A DNA stretch of 64,000 nt from Sphingomonas sp. PP-CE-1G-424 (GCF_004341085.1 NZ_SLXW01000002.1:434001-498000), one strand, 5' to 3'; positions 36,489 through 45,527 are shown, counted from the first letter of the stretch. Notes: generated by a model from the letters alone, not told the origin. Program-made: numbers and translations.

Positions 36489-36764
36489 ATGACGATGAAA
36501 TCAACCGCTTCGCGGCTCGCTGTCGCGTGCCTGCTGTTCGCCGGCGCACCGGCTTTGGCCGGCGAGCGCGTGTGCCTGACGACCGTGAGCAAGCCGCGAC
36601 TGGTCTGCGACGAGGGCGCCTGCGTCCGCGTCTCGGTCCGCGACCTGTGCGACGCGGTGCAGGCATCCTATCCCGGCAAGCGCCGGATCGCGAAGCCCAC
36701 GCCAGCGGTCGGGATCGATCCGGTCCGCAACGAACTGACGATGCTGATCGCCAGCGTCAGCTAA
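36489..36764 (+). CDS. Small secreted cysteine-containing protein
   Basis: A 91-residue protein with a signal peptide (ASRLAVACLLFAGAPALAG, cleavage about residue 25). The mature part has four cysteines in RVCLTTVSKPRLVCDEGACV and VRDLC, suggesting two disulfides in the periplasm. I do not recognise a family. A GGGGGG stretch lies ten bases before the ATG. It stands alone, convergent with the lactonase gene. Its stop codon sits in the first half of a 16-base tandem repeat. Confidence 0.7.
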   Translation: MTMKSTASRLAVACLLFAGAPALAGERVCLTTVSKPRLVCDEGACVRVSVRDLCDAVQASYPGKRRIAKPTPAVGIDPVRNELTMLIASVS

Positions 36765-36786
36765 CAAAGGCGTCAGCTGACGAAGG
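36755..36786. repeat. 16-bp tandem repeat holding two convergent stop codons
   Basis: CGTCAGCTAACAAAGG (36755-36770) is followed at once by CGTCAGCTGACGAAGG (36771-36786), 14 of 16 identical. The first copy contains the TAA of the rightward gene and the second the TGA of the leftward lactonase gene. Confidence 0.7.
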
Positions 36787-37846
36787 CGAACGCCGCGCCG
36801 GGAACGGTGACGGCGAGGTCGGTCGGGGCGAGGGTCCCGTCCGGCCGCACGTCGAGGATCGTGACGCGGTGATCGCGTTCGTGCGCGACGACCATTCGCC
36901 GGCCGTCGTCGAATATCGTGAAGAACCGCGGCGAGGCGCCGCCGCTCGAGACATGCTGGATGAGTGATGCGTCGCCGTTCGGATCGAGCGCGAAGACCGC
37001 GATGCTGTCATGGCCGCGGTTGGACACGTAGAGGCGATCGCCTGCGGCATTCGCGTCGATATGCGCGACGATGGTCGAACCCTGCCAGCCTGCGGGCAGC
37101 GTTGACAGTGTCGCTCGCGTGCGCAGATCTGCTCCGTCGACATCGAGGATCATCAGCGTGCTCGACAGCTCGCAGATCAGATACGCGGTTCCCGGATGGG
37201 TGGCGGTGAACAGCATGTGCCGTGGCCCTGATCCGGGCGGGGCGACGAAGGCGATGCGCGGTGGTCCGAGCGTCCCTAACGTCACGTCGACGGCGAACGC
37301 GCGCACGACGTCCGCGCCGAGATCGGCGACATACAGACACCAGTTGTCGAGACCGAAGCCGACCCAATGTGCGTGCGGCGATGTCTGGCGTTCGCGATCC
37401 GGGCCGTGGCCGACAGCTTTATGGATATCGGCTGGGAGGATCGGGAGCCCTGCTGCGTCCAGGCGGTACAGCGCGGTGGTGCCGCTGCCGTAATTGGCGA
37501 TGGCGATACAGGATTGCGTCCGGTCGAGCGCGACGTGGCACGGTGCTGCGCCGCCGCTGCTCGACGAAGCCAGCATCAGCCACGCGTCGGTTGCCCCGTG
37601 ATAGACTCCGAGTGCGCCGTCGTCCTGCTCGTCGACCAAATACTGCGTATCGAACCGCGACGAGTAGACGCCGAACGACACGTTGCGCGCTGCGGTATCC
37701 GCGGGACCGATTACCAGGCGATCGGCTTCGATCGAAAGCGGGTATAGGCCCACACCGCCGCCGCCGGCATAGGTTCCGATCCATAGCTGCCCTGATACGG
37801 AGGCGGCGGTGGAAGAGGGTTCGGGCCGGGCTTCAGCGAATGTCAT
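36773..37846 (-). CDS. Lactonase, YbhE/6-phosphogluconolactonase-type beta-propeller
   Basis: A 357-residue seven-bladed propeller of the lactonase (PF10282) family. Repeated blade signatures include CHVALDRTQSCIAIANYGSG, SPHAHWVGFGLDNWCLYVAD, GSGPRHMLF, LYVSNRGHDSIAVFAL and SGGASPRFFTIF. The family includes 6-phosphogluconolactonase YbhE and other lactone hydrolases. No signal peptide is seen, so it is likely cytoplasmic. No pentose-phosphate gene is near, so the substrate is not settled. Confidence 0.85.
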   Translation of the reverse strand: MTFAEARPEPSSTAASVSGQLWIGTYAGGGGVGLYPLSIEADRLVIGPADTAARNVSFGVYSSRFDTQYLVDEQDDGALGVYHGATDAWLMLASSSSGGAAPCHVALDRTQSCIAIANYGSGTTALYRLDAAGLPILPADIHKAVGHGPDRERQTSPHAHWVGFGLDNWCLYVADLGADVVRAFAVDVTLGTLGPPRIAFVAPPGSGPRHMLFTATHPGTAYLICELSSTLMILDVDGADLRTRATLSTLPAGWQGSTIVAHIDANAAGDRLYVSNRGHDSIAVFALDPNGDASLIQHVSSGGASPRFFTIFDDGRRMVVAHERDHRVTILDVRPDGTLAPTDLAVTVPGAAFAFVS

Positions 37847-37908
37847 GGCGATCGTCTATCGCGGTTTTGCCGTTGGGTCGCTTCGGATCGTCGCGCGGCC
37901 CGCGCGGA

Positions 37909-38061
37909 TCAGATCGTCAGCAGAGCAACCAGCTGCTCGCGGTACAGCCTCGCAAGATCGCGGTGCATCTCTGCGATCAGCGTGTTCGGCGCGCGGCGGG
38001 CGAGGACGGATTGGTCGTCCATGCGGCGTTCGATGATCGAGGGATGCGCGAGAAGATCCAT
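37909..38061 (-). CDS. Small hypothetical protein (50 residues)
   Basis: A short frame with an ATG preceded by AGGGGGG and strong third-position GC bias throughout. The product includes MDLLAHPSIIERRMDDQSVL and an amphipathic C-terminal helix IAEMHRDLARLYREQLVALL. No family is recognised; it faces the next small gene divergently. Short length makes this moderately uncertain. Confidence 0.5.
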   Translation of the reverse strand: MDLLAHPSIIERRMDDQSVLARRAPNTLIAEMHRDLARLYREQLVALLTI

Positions 38062-38185
38062 TGCCCCCCTGCTGGACCTGCGATGTTTCCGGCCAATGTC
38101 CCAAGACGGTTAACGCCCCGAAATGCGCGATATTCCGTGTCGTGGCAGGCTGGTATTGCTGATAGCGTTGTCCTACCGCGAGCCG

Positions 38186-38461
38186 ATGGGCGATCTGGAC
38201 AGACTGGTTCCTTCGGGGATCATCGAGCAATGGGTGTATCACCTGCGACGGCAGCGGTCGCGTGCGTCGGATGCGATCTGGCTGATCGATCAGGGGTTCA
38301 CGCTGCATGACGGGATGGACGGCGTGCCGCAGAACGATGCGACCGCACGCTGGCGCGCCGAACAAGAAACCGTCGTCGAGGAAGTCACCGCGCTGCTCGC
38401 GCTGTACGACGGCATCAATCTCGGCAAGATCGACATCGACGCTATCGACGACCTCGCTTGA
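38186..38461 (+). CDS. Hypothetical protein (about 91 residues)
   Basis: A soluble acidic protein with DAIWLIDQGFTLHDGMDGVP and a C-terminal helix EEVTALLALYDGINLGKIDI. No known domain is recognised. The ATG at 38186 is chosen, but the frame is open from 38123, which would add 21 basic/hydrophobic residues. It is flanked by other small genes on the opposite strand. Confidence 0.55.
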   Translation: MGDLDRLVPSGIIEQWVYHLRRQRSRASDAIWLIDQGFTLHDGMDGVPQNDATARWRAEQETVVEEVTALLALYDGINLGKIDIDAIDDLA

Positions 38462-38504
38462 GGGGCGCCGCCACCATTATCGCTGCCGCCATCGTCCGAG
38501 GCGC

Positions 38505-38774
38505 TTATCCCGCCTCGCTGTAACTCTCGCGGATAAGCCTGCCGGTGTCGTGCAGCGACGTGCTGCGCGGCATTTCCGGGTCGGGCATATCCGTCACCAG
38601 TTCGGCGGACGCCGCCAGTTGCAGATGACGCTCGCTGAGCGCCTGATGCGCCGCACGTCCGGCATCCGTACGCGACCGGCTGGCCAGCCGCTGTTCCTGC
38701 TCGGCCCGGCTGCGATGATACGCAACCTGCGCCTGCCATGCCTGCGTGCGCGTCGCCGCGTGATCGTCGGTCAT
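38505..38774 (-). CDS. Hypothetical helical protein (89 residues)
   Basis: A charged, mostly helical protein (QVAYHRSRAEQEQRLASRSR, HQALSERHLQLAASAELVTD) without signal peptide or membrane segment. The ATG at 38774 and codon bias support a real gene. Family not recognised. It lies between a convergent small gene and the RND efflux operon terminus on the same strand, with an 87-base gap. Confidence 0.6.
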   Translation of the reverse strand: MTDDHAATRTQAWQAQVAYHRSRAEQEQRLASRSRTDAGRAAHQALSERHLQLAASAELVTDMPDPEMPRSTSLHDTGRLIRESYSEAG

Positions 38775-38861
38775 AATGTCTCCGCTTCGACCGCGGGTTT
38801 GCTGTCGGTTGCTTTACAGAGTGTTAACGTGCCGGTTTAATGCGGCACGGTGCGACGCGCA

Positions 38862-40274
38862 TCAGACGGGGCGCGGGGTCGGTGCCTGCCAGCCGCCGCC
38901 CAGCGCGCGGAACAGGTCGACCTGCGCACCGGCGATGCGGGCGTCGGCGGCGGCGAGGTCCGTGTCCGTATCCGCCAAAGTCCGCTCGGCGTCGAGGACG
39001 TCGAGGAAGTCGATCTGGCCCTCACGCTGGCGGGCGCGGGTGATGCGGGCGGCGGTGGCGGCGTTGTCGTGCGCCGACTGTAGCTGCGTGCGGCGATCGA
39101 GTTCGCGGGCGTAGTTCGACAGCGCGGTCTCGGTTTCCTCGAGCGCGGTAAGGACGCTGCCATCGAAATTGGCGAGTGCGCCACGCGAGTCCGCTTCGGC
39201 GCCGGCGATCCGCGCGCGGGCTGCCGACTGGTTGAGCGACCAGTTCAGCAGCGGGCCGAGCAGCCAGCGAATAGGGCCGCCGGTGAAGATGTCGCCGACG
39301 CTGAGTGCGGTCGAGCCGATCGACCCACCGAGTGAGATCTGCGGGTAGAGCTGCGAGGTCTGGACGCCGATCCGTGCGGTGGCTGCGGCCAGTCGACGTT
39401 CGGCGGCGTGGACGTCGGGACGGCGGGCTAGCAGCGCCGCGCCGTCGCCGATCGGGATTGGCTGGTCGAGGCGCGGTGTGGTGGTGCGCGCGCCGGCGGT
39501 TGCGGGCAGGTCCTGCGGAGTGCGGCCGGTGAGCGTGGCGAGGCGGAACAGCGCGGCTTGGCGCTCGGCTTCGATCTGCGGGATGTTGGCGGCGCGCTGG
39601 TCGCGCAGTGCGGCGATGCGGACTTGGTCGAGGCGGGCTGCACGACCGGCGTCGACGCGCTTGCCGGTCAGCGTGTTCGACTTGTCGAGCAGGTCGACGA
39701 TCCGCCTGGCGACCGCGAGGCGTTCGGCGGACGAGGCTGCATCGACATAGGCGCGGGTCGTTGCCGCGACGATCGAGACGCGCACGGCGTCCGCATCCGC
39801 CTGCGCCGCGCCGACGTCACCGCGGGCTGCTTCGACGTTGCGGCGGACTCGGCCGGCGAGATCAACCTCGTAGCTGACGTCTAGGCCTACGTCATAGGTG
39901 GCGCGCTCACGGTCGAGGCCGGGCAGGTTCTGGAGTTGCGACGTGCGCGCGTAATTGCCGCTCGCGCCCGCGTTAACCTGAGGTTCGCGGTCGGTCTTCG
40001 CGCCGCGCAGCGACGCGCGGGCGCTGTCGAGGCGAGCGACGGCGACGCGGAGGTCGGTGTTCGCTGCGAGCGCGTCCGTGACGAGGCCGTCGAGGACCGG
40101 GTCGCGGTACATCCGCCACCAGTCGTTATCCGGCGCCGTCGTGACGGTGGCTGCGTTCGCGGTGACGAACGACGCCGCCGCCTTGGGTGGGGTGATCGGC
40201 GCGACATAGTCGGGGCCGGCGGCACACGCGGCGAGCGTCAGCGCCGAGAGGCTCGCGAGGAGGGCGGACTTCAT
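38862..40274 (-). CDS. NodT-family outer-membrane factor of RND pump
   Basis: A 470-residue TolC-like outer-membrane lipoprotein. Signal peptide and lipobox LSALTLAAC (Cys about residue 17) are followed by NDWWRMYRDPVLDGLVTDAL, YEVDLAGRVRRNVEAARGDV and ALLARRPDVHAAERRLAAAT, all typical of OprM/NodT proteins. The start is the ATG at 40274, ten bases after the RND transporter stop, so it is the last gene of that operon. It completes the tripartite pump. Confidence 0.92.
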   Translation of the reverse strand: MKSALLASLSALTLAACAAGPDYVAPITPPKAAASFVTANAATVTTAPDNDWWRMYRDPVLDGLVTDALAANTDLRVAVARLDSARASLRGAKTDREPQVNAGASGNYARTSQLQNLPGLDRERATYDVGLDVSYEVDLAGRVRRNVEAARGDVGAAQADADAVRVSIVAATTRAYVDAASSAERLAVARRIVDLLDKSNTLTGKRVDAGRAARLDQVRIAALRDQRAANIPQIEAERQAALFRLATLTGRTPQDLPATAGARTTTPRLDQPIPIGDGAALLARRPDVHAAERRLAAATARIGVQTSQLYPQISLGGSIGSTALSVGDIFTGGPIRWLLGPLLNWSLNQSAARARIAGAEADSRGALANFDGSVLTALEETETALSNYARELDRRTQLQSAHDNAATAARITRARQREGQIDFLDVLDAERTLADTDTDLAAADARIAGAQVDLFRALGGGWQAPTPRPV

Positions 40275-40284
40275 GATGCTGGTC

Positions 40285-43200
40285 CTATTCGGCTGGCTGA
40301 AGGGTCGCGGCGGGGGCAGGACGGCGGCGTTCGAACCGCAGCGCCAGCGCCCGTGCGACGACATAGAAGGTGGGGGTGAAGAGCAGCCCGAACCCGGTCA
40401 CGCCGATCATCCCGAAGAACACCGCGGTCCCGAGCGCCTGGCGGAGTTCCGCACCGGCACCGGTCGCGATCACCAGCGGCACCGCGCCGAGGATGAACGC
40501 GAAGCTCGTCATCAGGATCGGCCGCAACCGGTCCTTCGCCGCGCGTACCGCGGCCTCGACCGGGGTGAGGCCGTCCTGTTCCTCTGCCTGTTTGGCGAAC
40601 TCCACGACCAGGATCGCGTTCTTCGCGGCGAGAGCAATCAGCACGACCAAGCCGATCTGCGTGAGGACGTTGTTGTCCATCCCTCGCAGGTTCACGCCGG
40701 TCATCGCAGCGAGCAGACACATCGGCACGATCAGGATGATCGCGAGCGGCAACGTCAGGCTCTCATATTGCGCGGCGAGCACGAGGAAGACGAACACCAC
40801 CGCCATGCCGAAGACGAGCGCGGCGGTGCTGCCCGCGGCCTTCTGCTGGTAGGCGATGCCGGTCCATTCATGCGCGTAGCCGGCAGGGAGCGACGCATCG
40901 GCGAGCTTCTCCATCGCAACCAGCGACTGGCCCGAGGAATAGCCTTTGGCGGTGTCGCCATCGACCTCGACCGCGGGGAAGAGGTTGTAGCGGACCACGC
41001 GGTACGGGCCGGTCTTGTCCTTGAACGTCGAGACCGAGCCGACCGGGACCATCTGGCCCGAGTTGGAGCGCGTCTTCAGGTTGGCGATGTCCGCGGTGGT
41101 GTTGCGGAACGGTGCGTCGGCCTGCGCGGTGACGCGGTAAGTCCGGCCCAGCAGGTTGAAGTCGTTGACGAAGGCCGAACCGAGATAGACCTGCAACGCC
41201 TCGAACACGCGCTCCGGGGGGACGCCCAAGAGGTTGGCCTTGGCGCGGTCGACGTCGGCGAAGATGCGCGGCGTCGCGGTGTCGAAGAACGTGTAGATCT
41301 GGGCGAGACCCTTGGTCTGGTTCGCCTGGCCGATCAGCGCGTAGCTCGTCTTGCCGAGGTCGGCGTACCCGTGCCCACCCTGGTCCTGTACCATCAGGCG
41401 GTAGCCGCCGGCCGAGCCGATGCCCTGGATCAGCGGTGGCGGGACGATCAGCAGACGCGCTTCGGTGATGTCGCCGGTCGCCTTCTGCGACTCCGCCATG
41501 ATGCTGGCGAGGGTGACGCCGAGCTTCTTGCGCTCCTCGAAGCTCTTCAGCGGGATGTACGCGGCCGCCGAGTTGGGGGCGAGCGTCTGCGACGGACCGT
41601 CGAAGCCCGCGAGCATCACCGCGCCCTTGACACCGGCGAGCGGGAGGATGCGTTTCGCGACCTTCTGCATGACCGCGTCGGTGCGCTCGACCGACGAGCC
41701 GGGCGGAAGCTGGATGACGGTCAGGAAATAGCCCTGATCCTGCGCGGGGACGAAGCCCGACGGGGTGATCGTGAACACGCCAACGGTGACCGCGATCAGT
41801 GCGGCATAGGCGATCATCATGCGCTTCGGTGCGGTAACCAGGCGCGCGGTGAGGCGGGCATAGCTCTCGCTCATCCTCTCGAACCCGCGGTTGAAGGCAT
41901 CGCCGGCGCGGCGGACCGTACGGGTCAGGCGGTTGCCGGAATCCGCGGGGGTGGTCGGCTTGAGCAGCATCGCGGCGAGTGCCGGCGACAGTGTCAGCGA
42001 GATCAGCAGCGAGATGATCGTCGCGGTCGAGATCGTCACCGCGAACTGGCGGTAGAACGCGCCCGAGAGGCCGGTGAGGAACACGGTCGGGATGAACACC
42101 GCGCACAGCACGAGCACGATCGCGACCAGCGCGCCCGACACTTCGTCCATCGACGTGCGCGCTGCCTCCAATGGGGAGAGCCCGTGCTCGAGGTTGCGCT
42201 CGACATTCTCGACCACGACGATCGCGTCATCGACGACGATGCCGATCGCGAGGACGAGGCCGAACAGAGAGAGGTTGTTGAGGCTGTACCCGGCGGCGGC
42301 GAGCACCGCGAAGGTGCCGATCAGCGAGACCGGGATCGCCACGATCGGAATGATCGCCGCGCGCCACTTCTGCAGGAAGACGAGGATGACGAGCACCACG
42401 AGGACCATCGCCTCGAAGAGCGTGTGCTTCACCGCGTCGATCGACTGCGCGATGAACTCGGTCGGGTTGTAGATGACCTTGTATTCGAGGCCCTTGGGGA
42501 AGCGCTTCGACATGCTCTCCATCTCGGCGGTGACGGCCTGCGCCGCGCCGAGTGCGTTCGAGCCGGGACGCTGAAAGACCGCGGCGATGACCGTGGGCTT
42601 GCCGCTGAGATAGGTATTCGCGCCGTAATCCTGCGCGCCGAGCTCGACCCGCGCGACGTCCGAGACGCGGACCTGGCGGCCTTGCGCGTCGGTGCGGATG
42701 ACGACGTCGGCGAACTCCTTGGGATCGGTCAGGCGGCCCTGCGTCTCGACGTTGAGCTGGAACGCACTGTTGCCCTTGTCATAGGGCGGCTGGCCGAGCG
42801 TGCCGGCGGCGACCTGGACGTTCTGCGCACGCAACGCAGCGACGATCTCGCCGGCGGTGAGGTCGAGCGCGGCGGCGCGGCCGGGATCGATCCAGACGCG
42901 CATCGAATAGTCGCGCGCGCCGAACAGCTGCACGTCGCCGACGCCGTCGATGCGGCTGAGGCGATCGCGGACCTGCGTCAGCGCGTAGTTCGAGATGTAG
43001 CCGCGATCGAGCGAGTTGTCGGGCGAGACGAGGTTCACCACCATCAGGAAGTCGGGCGACGTCTTCCGCGTCACCACGCCGAGACGCTGGACGTCCTCGG
43101 GCAGGCGCGGGACGGCGACCGCAACACGGTTCTGGACGAGCACCTGCGCCGCGTCGAGGTTGGTGCCGATCTTGAAGGTGACGGTGATCGTGACCTTGCC

Positions 43201-43461
43201 GTCACCGGTCGATTGCGACGACTGGTACAGCATGTTGTCGACGCCGTTGATCTCCTGCTCGATCGGCGCGGCGACGGTTTCGGCGACCGTCTCGGCCGAG
43301 GCGCCGGGATAGGTCGCGCTGACGGTGACGGTGGGGGGGACGATGTCGGGATATTGCGACACCGGCAGCGTCATGTAGGCGATCGCACCGACGATCGTGA
43401 TGATCACCGCGATCACGCCCGCGAAGATCGGCCGGGTGATGAAGAAGCGCGAGAAGCGCAT
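40285..43461 (-). CDS. RND efflux transporter (HAE1/AcrB family)
   Basis: A 1058-residue inner-membrane proton-driven multidrug transporter. It begins MRFSRFFITRPIFAGVIAV, as HAE1 pumps do, and carries the proton-relay aspartates in IGIVVDDAIVVVENVER (TM4), the TM10 lysine in ALAAKNAILVVEFAKQ and the motif GRVPPERVF-like porter loops. The ATG at 43461 follows GAGGAAATTCCC. Family-A inverted repeat 43502-43593 separates it from the adaptor gene. Substrates unknown; HAE1 members export antibiotics, bile salts, solvents or plant phenolics. Confidence 0.95.
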   Translation of the reverse strand: MRFSRFFITRPIFAGVIAVIITIVGAIAYMTLPVSQYPDIVPPTVTVSATYPGASAETVAETVAAPIEQEINGVDNMLYQSSQSTGDGKVTITVTFKIGTNLDAAQVLVQNRVAVAVPRLPEDVQRLGVVTRKTSPDFLMVVNLVSPDNSLDRGYISNYALTQVRDRLSRIDGVGDVQLFGARDYSMRVWIDPGRAAALDLTAGEIVAALRAQNVQVAAGTLGQPPYDKGNSAFQLNVETQGRLTDPKEFADVVIRTDAQGRQVRVSDVARVELGAQDYGANTYLSGKPTVIAAVFQRPGSNALGAAQAVTAEMESMSKRFPKGLEYKVIYNPTEFIAQSIDAVKHTLFEAMVLVVLVILVFLQKWRAAIIPIVAIPVSLIGTFAVLAAAGYSLNNLSLFGLVLAIGIVVDDAIVVVENVERNLEHGLSPLEAARTSMDEVSGALVAIVLVLCAVFIPTVFLTGLSGAFYRQFAVTISTATIISLLISLTLSPALAAMLLKPTTPADSGNRLTRTVRRAGDAFNRGFERMSESYARLTARLVTAPKRMMIAYAALIAVTVGVFTITPSGFVPAQDQGYFLTVIQLPPGSSVERTDAVMQKVAKRILPLAGVKGAVMLAGFDGPSQTLAPNSAAAYIPLKSFEERKKLGVTLASIMAESQKATGDITEARLLIVPPPLIQGIGSAGGYRLMVQDQGGHGYADLGKTSYALIGQANQTKGLAQIYTFFDTATPRIFADVDRAKANLLGVPPERVFEALQVYLGSAFVNDFNLLGRTYRVTAQADAPFRNTTADIANLKTRSNSGQMVPVGSVSTFKDKTGPYRVVRYNLFPAVEVDGDTAKGYSSGQSLVAMEKLADASLPAGYAHEWTGIAYQQKAAGSTAALVFGMAVVFVFLVLAAQYESLTLPLAIILIVPMCLLAAMTGVNLRGMDNNVLTQIGLVVLIALAAKNAILVVEFAKQAEEQDGLTPVEAAVRAAKDRLRPILMTSFAFILGAVPLVIATGAGAELRQALGTAVFFGMIGVTGFGLLFTPTFYVVARALALRFERRRPAPAATLQPAE

Positions 43462-43501
43462 GGGAATTTCCTCGGTAGAGGGGCGCGGGCACACACCAAC
43501 A

Positions 43502-43593
43502 CCACCCCGGCGGAGGCCGGGGCCCAATTGGGCGAACCGCAGTGATTAAGTCGAAACGCTATCCCAATTGGGCCCCGGCCTTCGCCGGGGTGG
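43502..43593. repeat. Intergenic inverted repeat, family A (copy 2)
   Basis: Thirty-base arms (43502-43531 and 43564-43593) surround a 32-base centre. Arm sequences are identical or nearly so to copy 1. It lies between the adaptor and pump genes of the RND operon, the same relative place as copy 1 in the Emr operon. The second arm ends four bases before the adaptor stop codon. Confidence 0.92.
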
Positions 43594-43597
43594 ACGC

Positions 43598-44875
43598 CTA
43601 TCTCGCGAGCGTGGCCTCACCCGAGATGGGCTGGACCGAGGCTGGGGCCGTCGTACCCGAGGCCACCACGATCCGGCCGACCTTCGGCGCCACGGTCGCG
43701 CCGGGCATCGCCATTTGCGTACCCTGGATGATGATCCGGTCGTTCGGCCCGATCCCCGAACGCACGATCCGCAGCCCATCGACCACCGGGCCGAGTTCGA
43801 CCGGCTTCTGGCTCACGACGTTCTTCGCATCGATCGTCAGCAGGACCTTGCGCGCCTGATCGGTCTGCACCGCATCGTCGGGCACCAGCAGAGCCTGCCG
43901 CGTCCCCGCACTTGCGAGGCGCATGTTGCCGAACATGCCTGGTGTCAGGAAATACCCCGGGTTGGCGAGGACCGCACGACCACGGATCGTGCCCGATCGC
44001 TGGTCGAGGCCGTTGTCGGTGAAGTCGAGCTTGCCCTTCCAGCGATGCTCGGTCTCGTCCTGCAACTGGATCTCGACCGCCGCCGGGGTCGCACCCGGCT
44101 GACGCGCGCGCTGCGTCTTGAGATACAGAGCCTCGGAACCGTCGAACGTGAAGTAGATCGGGTCGAGTGCGTTGATCGTCGTCAGCACCGTGCCGCCGGT
44201 GCCTTCGCCGCCCGCGACCTGGTTGCCGGCATCGACACGGCGATCGGAAATCCGACCGCCGATCGGTGCGCGAACCTGCGTGAAGCCTACGTCCAGAGCG
44301 CGGGCGCGTTCGCGTGCCTGCGCTGCGGCGAGCGCGGCTTGGGCTGCTTCGAGCTTGCCACGCAAGGCGTCGACTTCGCCTGCCGAGACCGCTTCATCGG
44401 CGACTAGTCGCTGTGCGCGACCAAGATCGGTGCGGGCCAGCGACAAAGCGCTCTTAGCGCTCGCGACGTTGGCATGCGCCTCGGCCAGAGCAGCCGCAAA
44501 CGGACGGGAGTCGATCGTGAAGAGCAACTGGCCCTTGCTGACGATCTCGCCGTCGCGGAAATGGATGCCGGTAACTTCGCCCGCGACGCGCGGGCGAATC
44601 TCGACGGTACGGCTCGGCGCGAATCGGCCGACATAATCGTCCCATTCGCTGACCTGCCGCACGAGCGGCGAGGCCACCGTGACGGAGGCAGGCGGGGGTG
44701 CCGCCATCGCCGCGTCGGGATGATCGAACATCTTCACGCCGACCGCGCCGAGCAGCGCGATCGGCACGAGCACCATCGCGCCGCGCTGCCAGGCCGGGCG
44801 TCGGTGACGGTCCGCGGGCGGCGACGCTACGACGTCGGCGTCGTTCGCAGCCGTGATCGTGGTAAGTTGGTTCAC
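43598..44875 (-). CDS. RND periplasmic adaptor (MexE/AcrA type)
   Basis: A 425-residue membrane-fusion protein. An N-terminal membrane anchor (GAMVLVPIALLGAVGVKMF) precedes the lipoyl half WDDYVGRFAPSRTVEIRPRV and AGEVTGIHFRDGEIVSKGQL, a coiled-coil hairpin (residues about 120-190), the second lipoyl part VRAPIGGRISDRRVDAGNQV and beta-barrel domain TPGMFGNMRL. The GTG start at 44875 overlaps the stop of the 132-residue gene (GTGA). It links the RND pump to its outer-membrane factor. Confidence 0.92.
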   Translation of the reverse strand: MNQLTTITAANDADVVASPPADRHRRPAWQRGAMVLVPIALLGAVGVKMFDHPDAAMAAPPPASVTVASPLVRQVSEWDDYVGRFAPSRTVEIRPRVAGEVTGIHFRDGEIVSKGQLLFTIDSRPFAAALAEAHANVASAKSALSLARTDLGRAQRLVADEAVSAGEVDALRGKLEAAQAALAAAQARERARALDVGFTQVRAPIGGRISDRRVDAGNQVAGGEGTGGTVLTTINALDPIYFTFDGSEALYLKTQRARQPGATPAAVEIQLQDETEHRWKGKLDFTDNGLDQRSGTIRGRAVLANPGYFLTPGMFGNMRLASAGTRQALLVPDDAVQTDQARKVLLTIDAKNVVSQKPVELGPVVDGLRIVRSGIGPNDRIIIQGTQMAMPGATVAPKVGRIVVASGTTAPASVQPISGEATLAR

Positions 44876-45270
44876 GCTGCGATGCTCCGCTTCTGCTGGA
44901 TGCCGACGCGCATGCCGGTCACGCTCTCGACGAGCGTTTCGATCTGTGCCTCGGCAAAGCCGGCGGCGAGGAAGCCCTGGATCTCGGCCATCGGCAGCGC
45001 GAAGCCGCGACGCCAGGCGTACACCGCCATCCGCCGCAGCGCCTCGAGCCGGGGGTCGGCGAGCCGCGATGCGGTGCTGAGCCCGAACAGGCTGCCCATC
45101 GCGCGCGACATGCGGCTCGGGCCGGACAGGCTGCGTAGCGTGTCGCGCTTGGCGAGAGCGATGACGCTCCATTCCAATGCCGAGAAGCCGATCGGGGCAG
45201 GGGCTGCTGCGGCCTGCGTGCGGCTGGTGACGGGCGAAGCGAACATGTTGTCGAGATCGAGATAAGCCAT
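44872..45270 (-). CDS. Hypothetical protein heading the RND operon
   Basis: A 132-residue soluble protein, not recognised. It contains FSALEWSVIALAKRDTLRSL and an Ala/Leu-rich helical second half (RRMAVYAWRRGFALPMAEIQ then GFLAAGFAEAQIETLVESVT). No signal peptide. The ATG at 45270 has AAGGGGA upstream. It is the promoter-proximal gene and is translationally coupled to the adaptor gene, so it may be an accessory or local regulatory factor of the efflux system. Confidence 0.75.
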   Translation of the reverse strand: MAYLDLDNMFASPVTSRTQAAAAPAPIGFSALEWSVIALAKRDTLRSLSGPSRMSRAMGSLFGLSTASRLADPRLEALRRMAVYAWRRGFALPMAEIQGFLAAGFAEAQIETLVESVTGMRVGIQQKRSIAA

Positions 45271-45488
45271 GGGATTGTCCCCTTTTGATCTTGGGCAAGC
45301 GCTGGCCTTCGTCGGTGGACGGTCCACCGACGTCAGCTGGTCGCGAGGCGTGCGCGGTCGTTGCCGGCACATCACCGTGCCGCGCTTGCCCGCTTGGAAT
45401 TTTCGAAAGTTCGGCCGAAGCCTAGGTTTTAACCGTGGTCATGGGTTGGTGTCCCCGGTTGCCCCATCCGAAGTAGGAGAGAGCTTCG

Positions 45489-45502
45489 ATACCAGTCGGT
45501 AT
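45489..45502. promoter_or_regulatory. TetR operator candidate over the RND operon promoter
   Basis: ATACCAGTCGGTAT, a near palindrome matching the ATACCG-N2-CGGTAT form seen twice more nearby (45537-45550 and 46192-46205). It overlaps the -10 element of the promoter for the leftward efflux operon. Confidence 0.75.
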
Positions 45503-45527
45503 ATAAACCTGACGTTCATCTAGTCAA
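45500..45527 (-). promoter_or_regulatory. Promoter of the RND efflux operon
   Basis: On the minus strand a -35 box TTGACT (45527-45522) and a -10 box TATATA (45505-45500) are separated by 16 bases. It lies about 230 bases upstream of the first gene at 45270 and is overlapped by a TetR operator candidate. Confidence 0.65.

Noticed and set aside
37856..38365. 169-codon open frame on the minus strand covering two small genes
   Set aside because: Its codon use is poor compared with the 50- and 91-residue frames that it overlaps, and it is Arg/Pro/His-rich.
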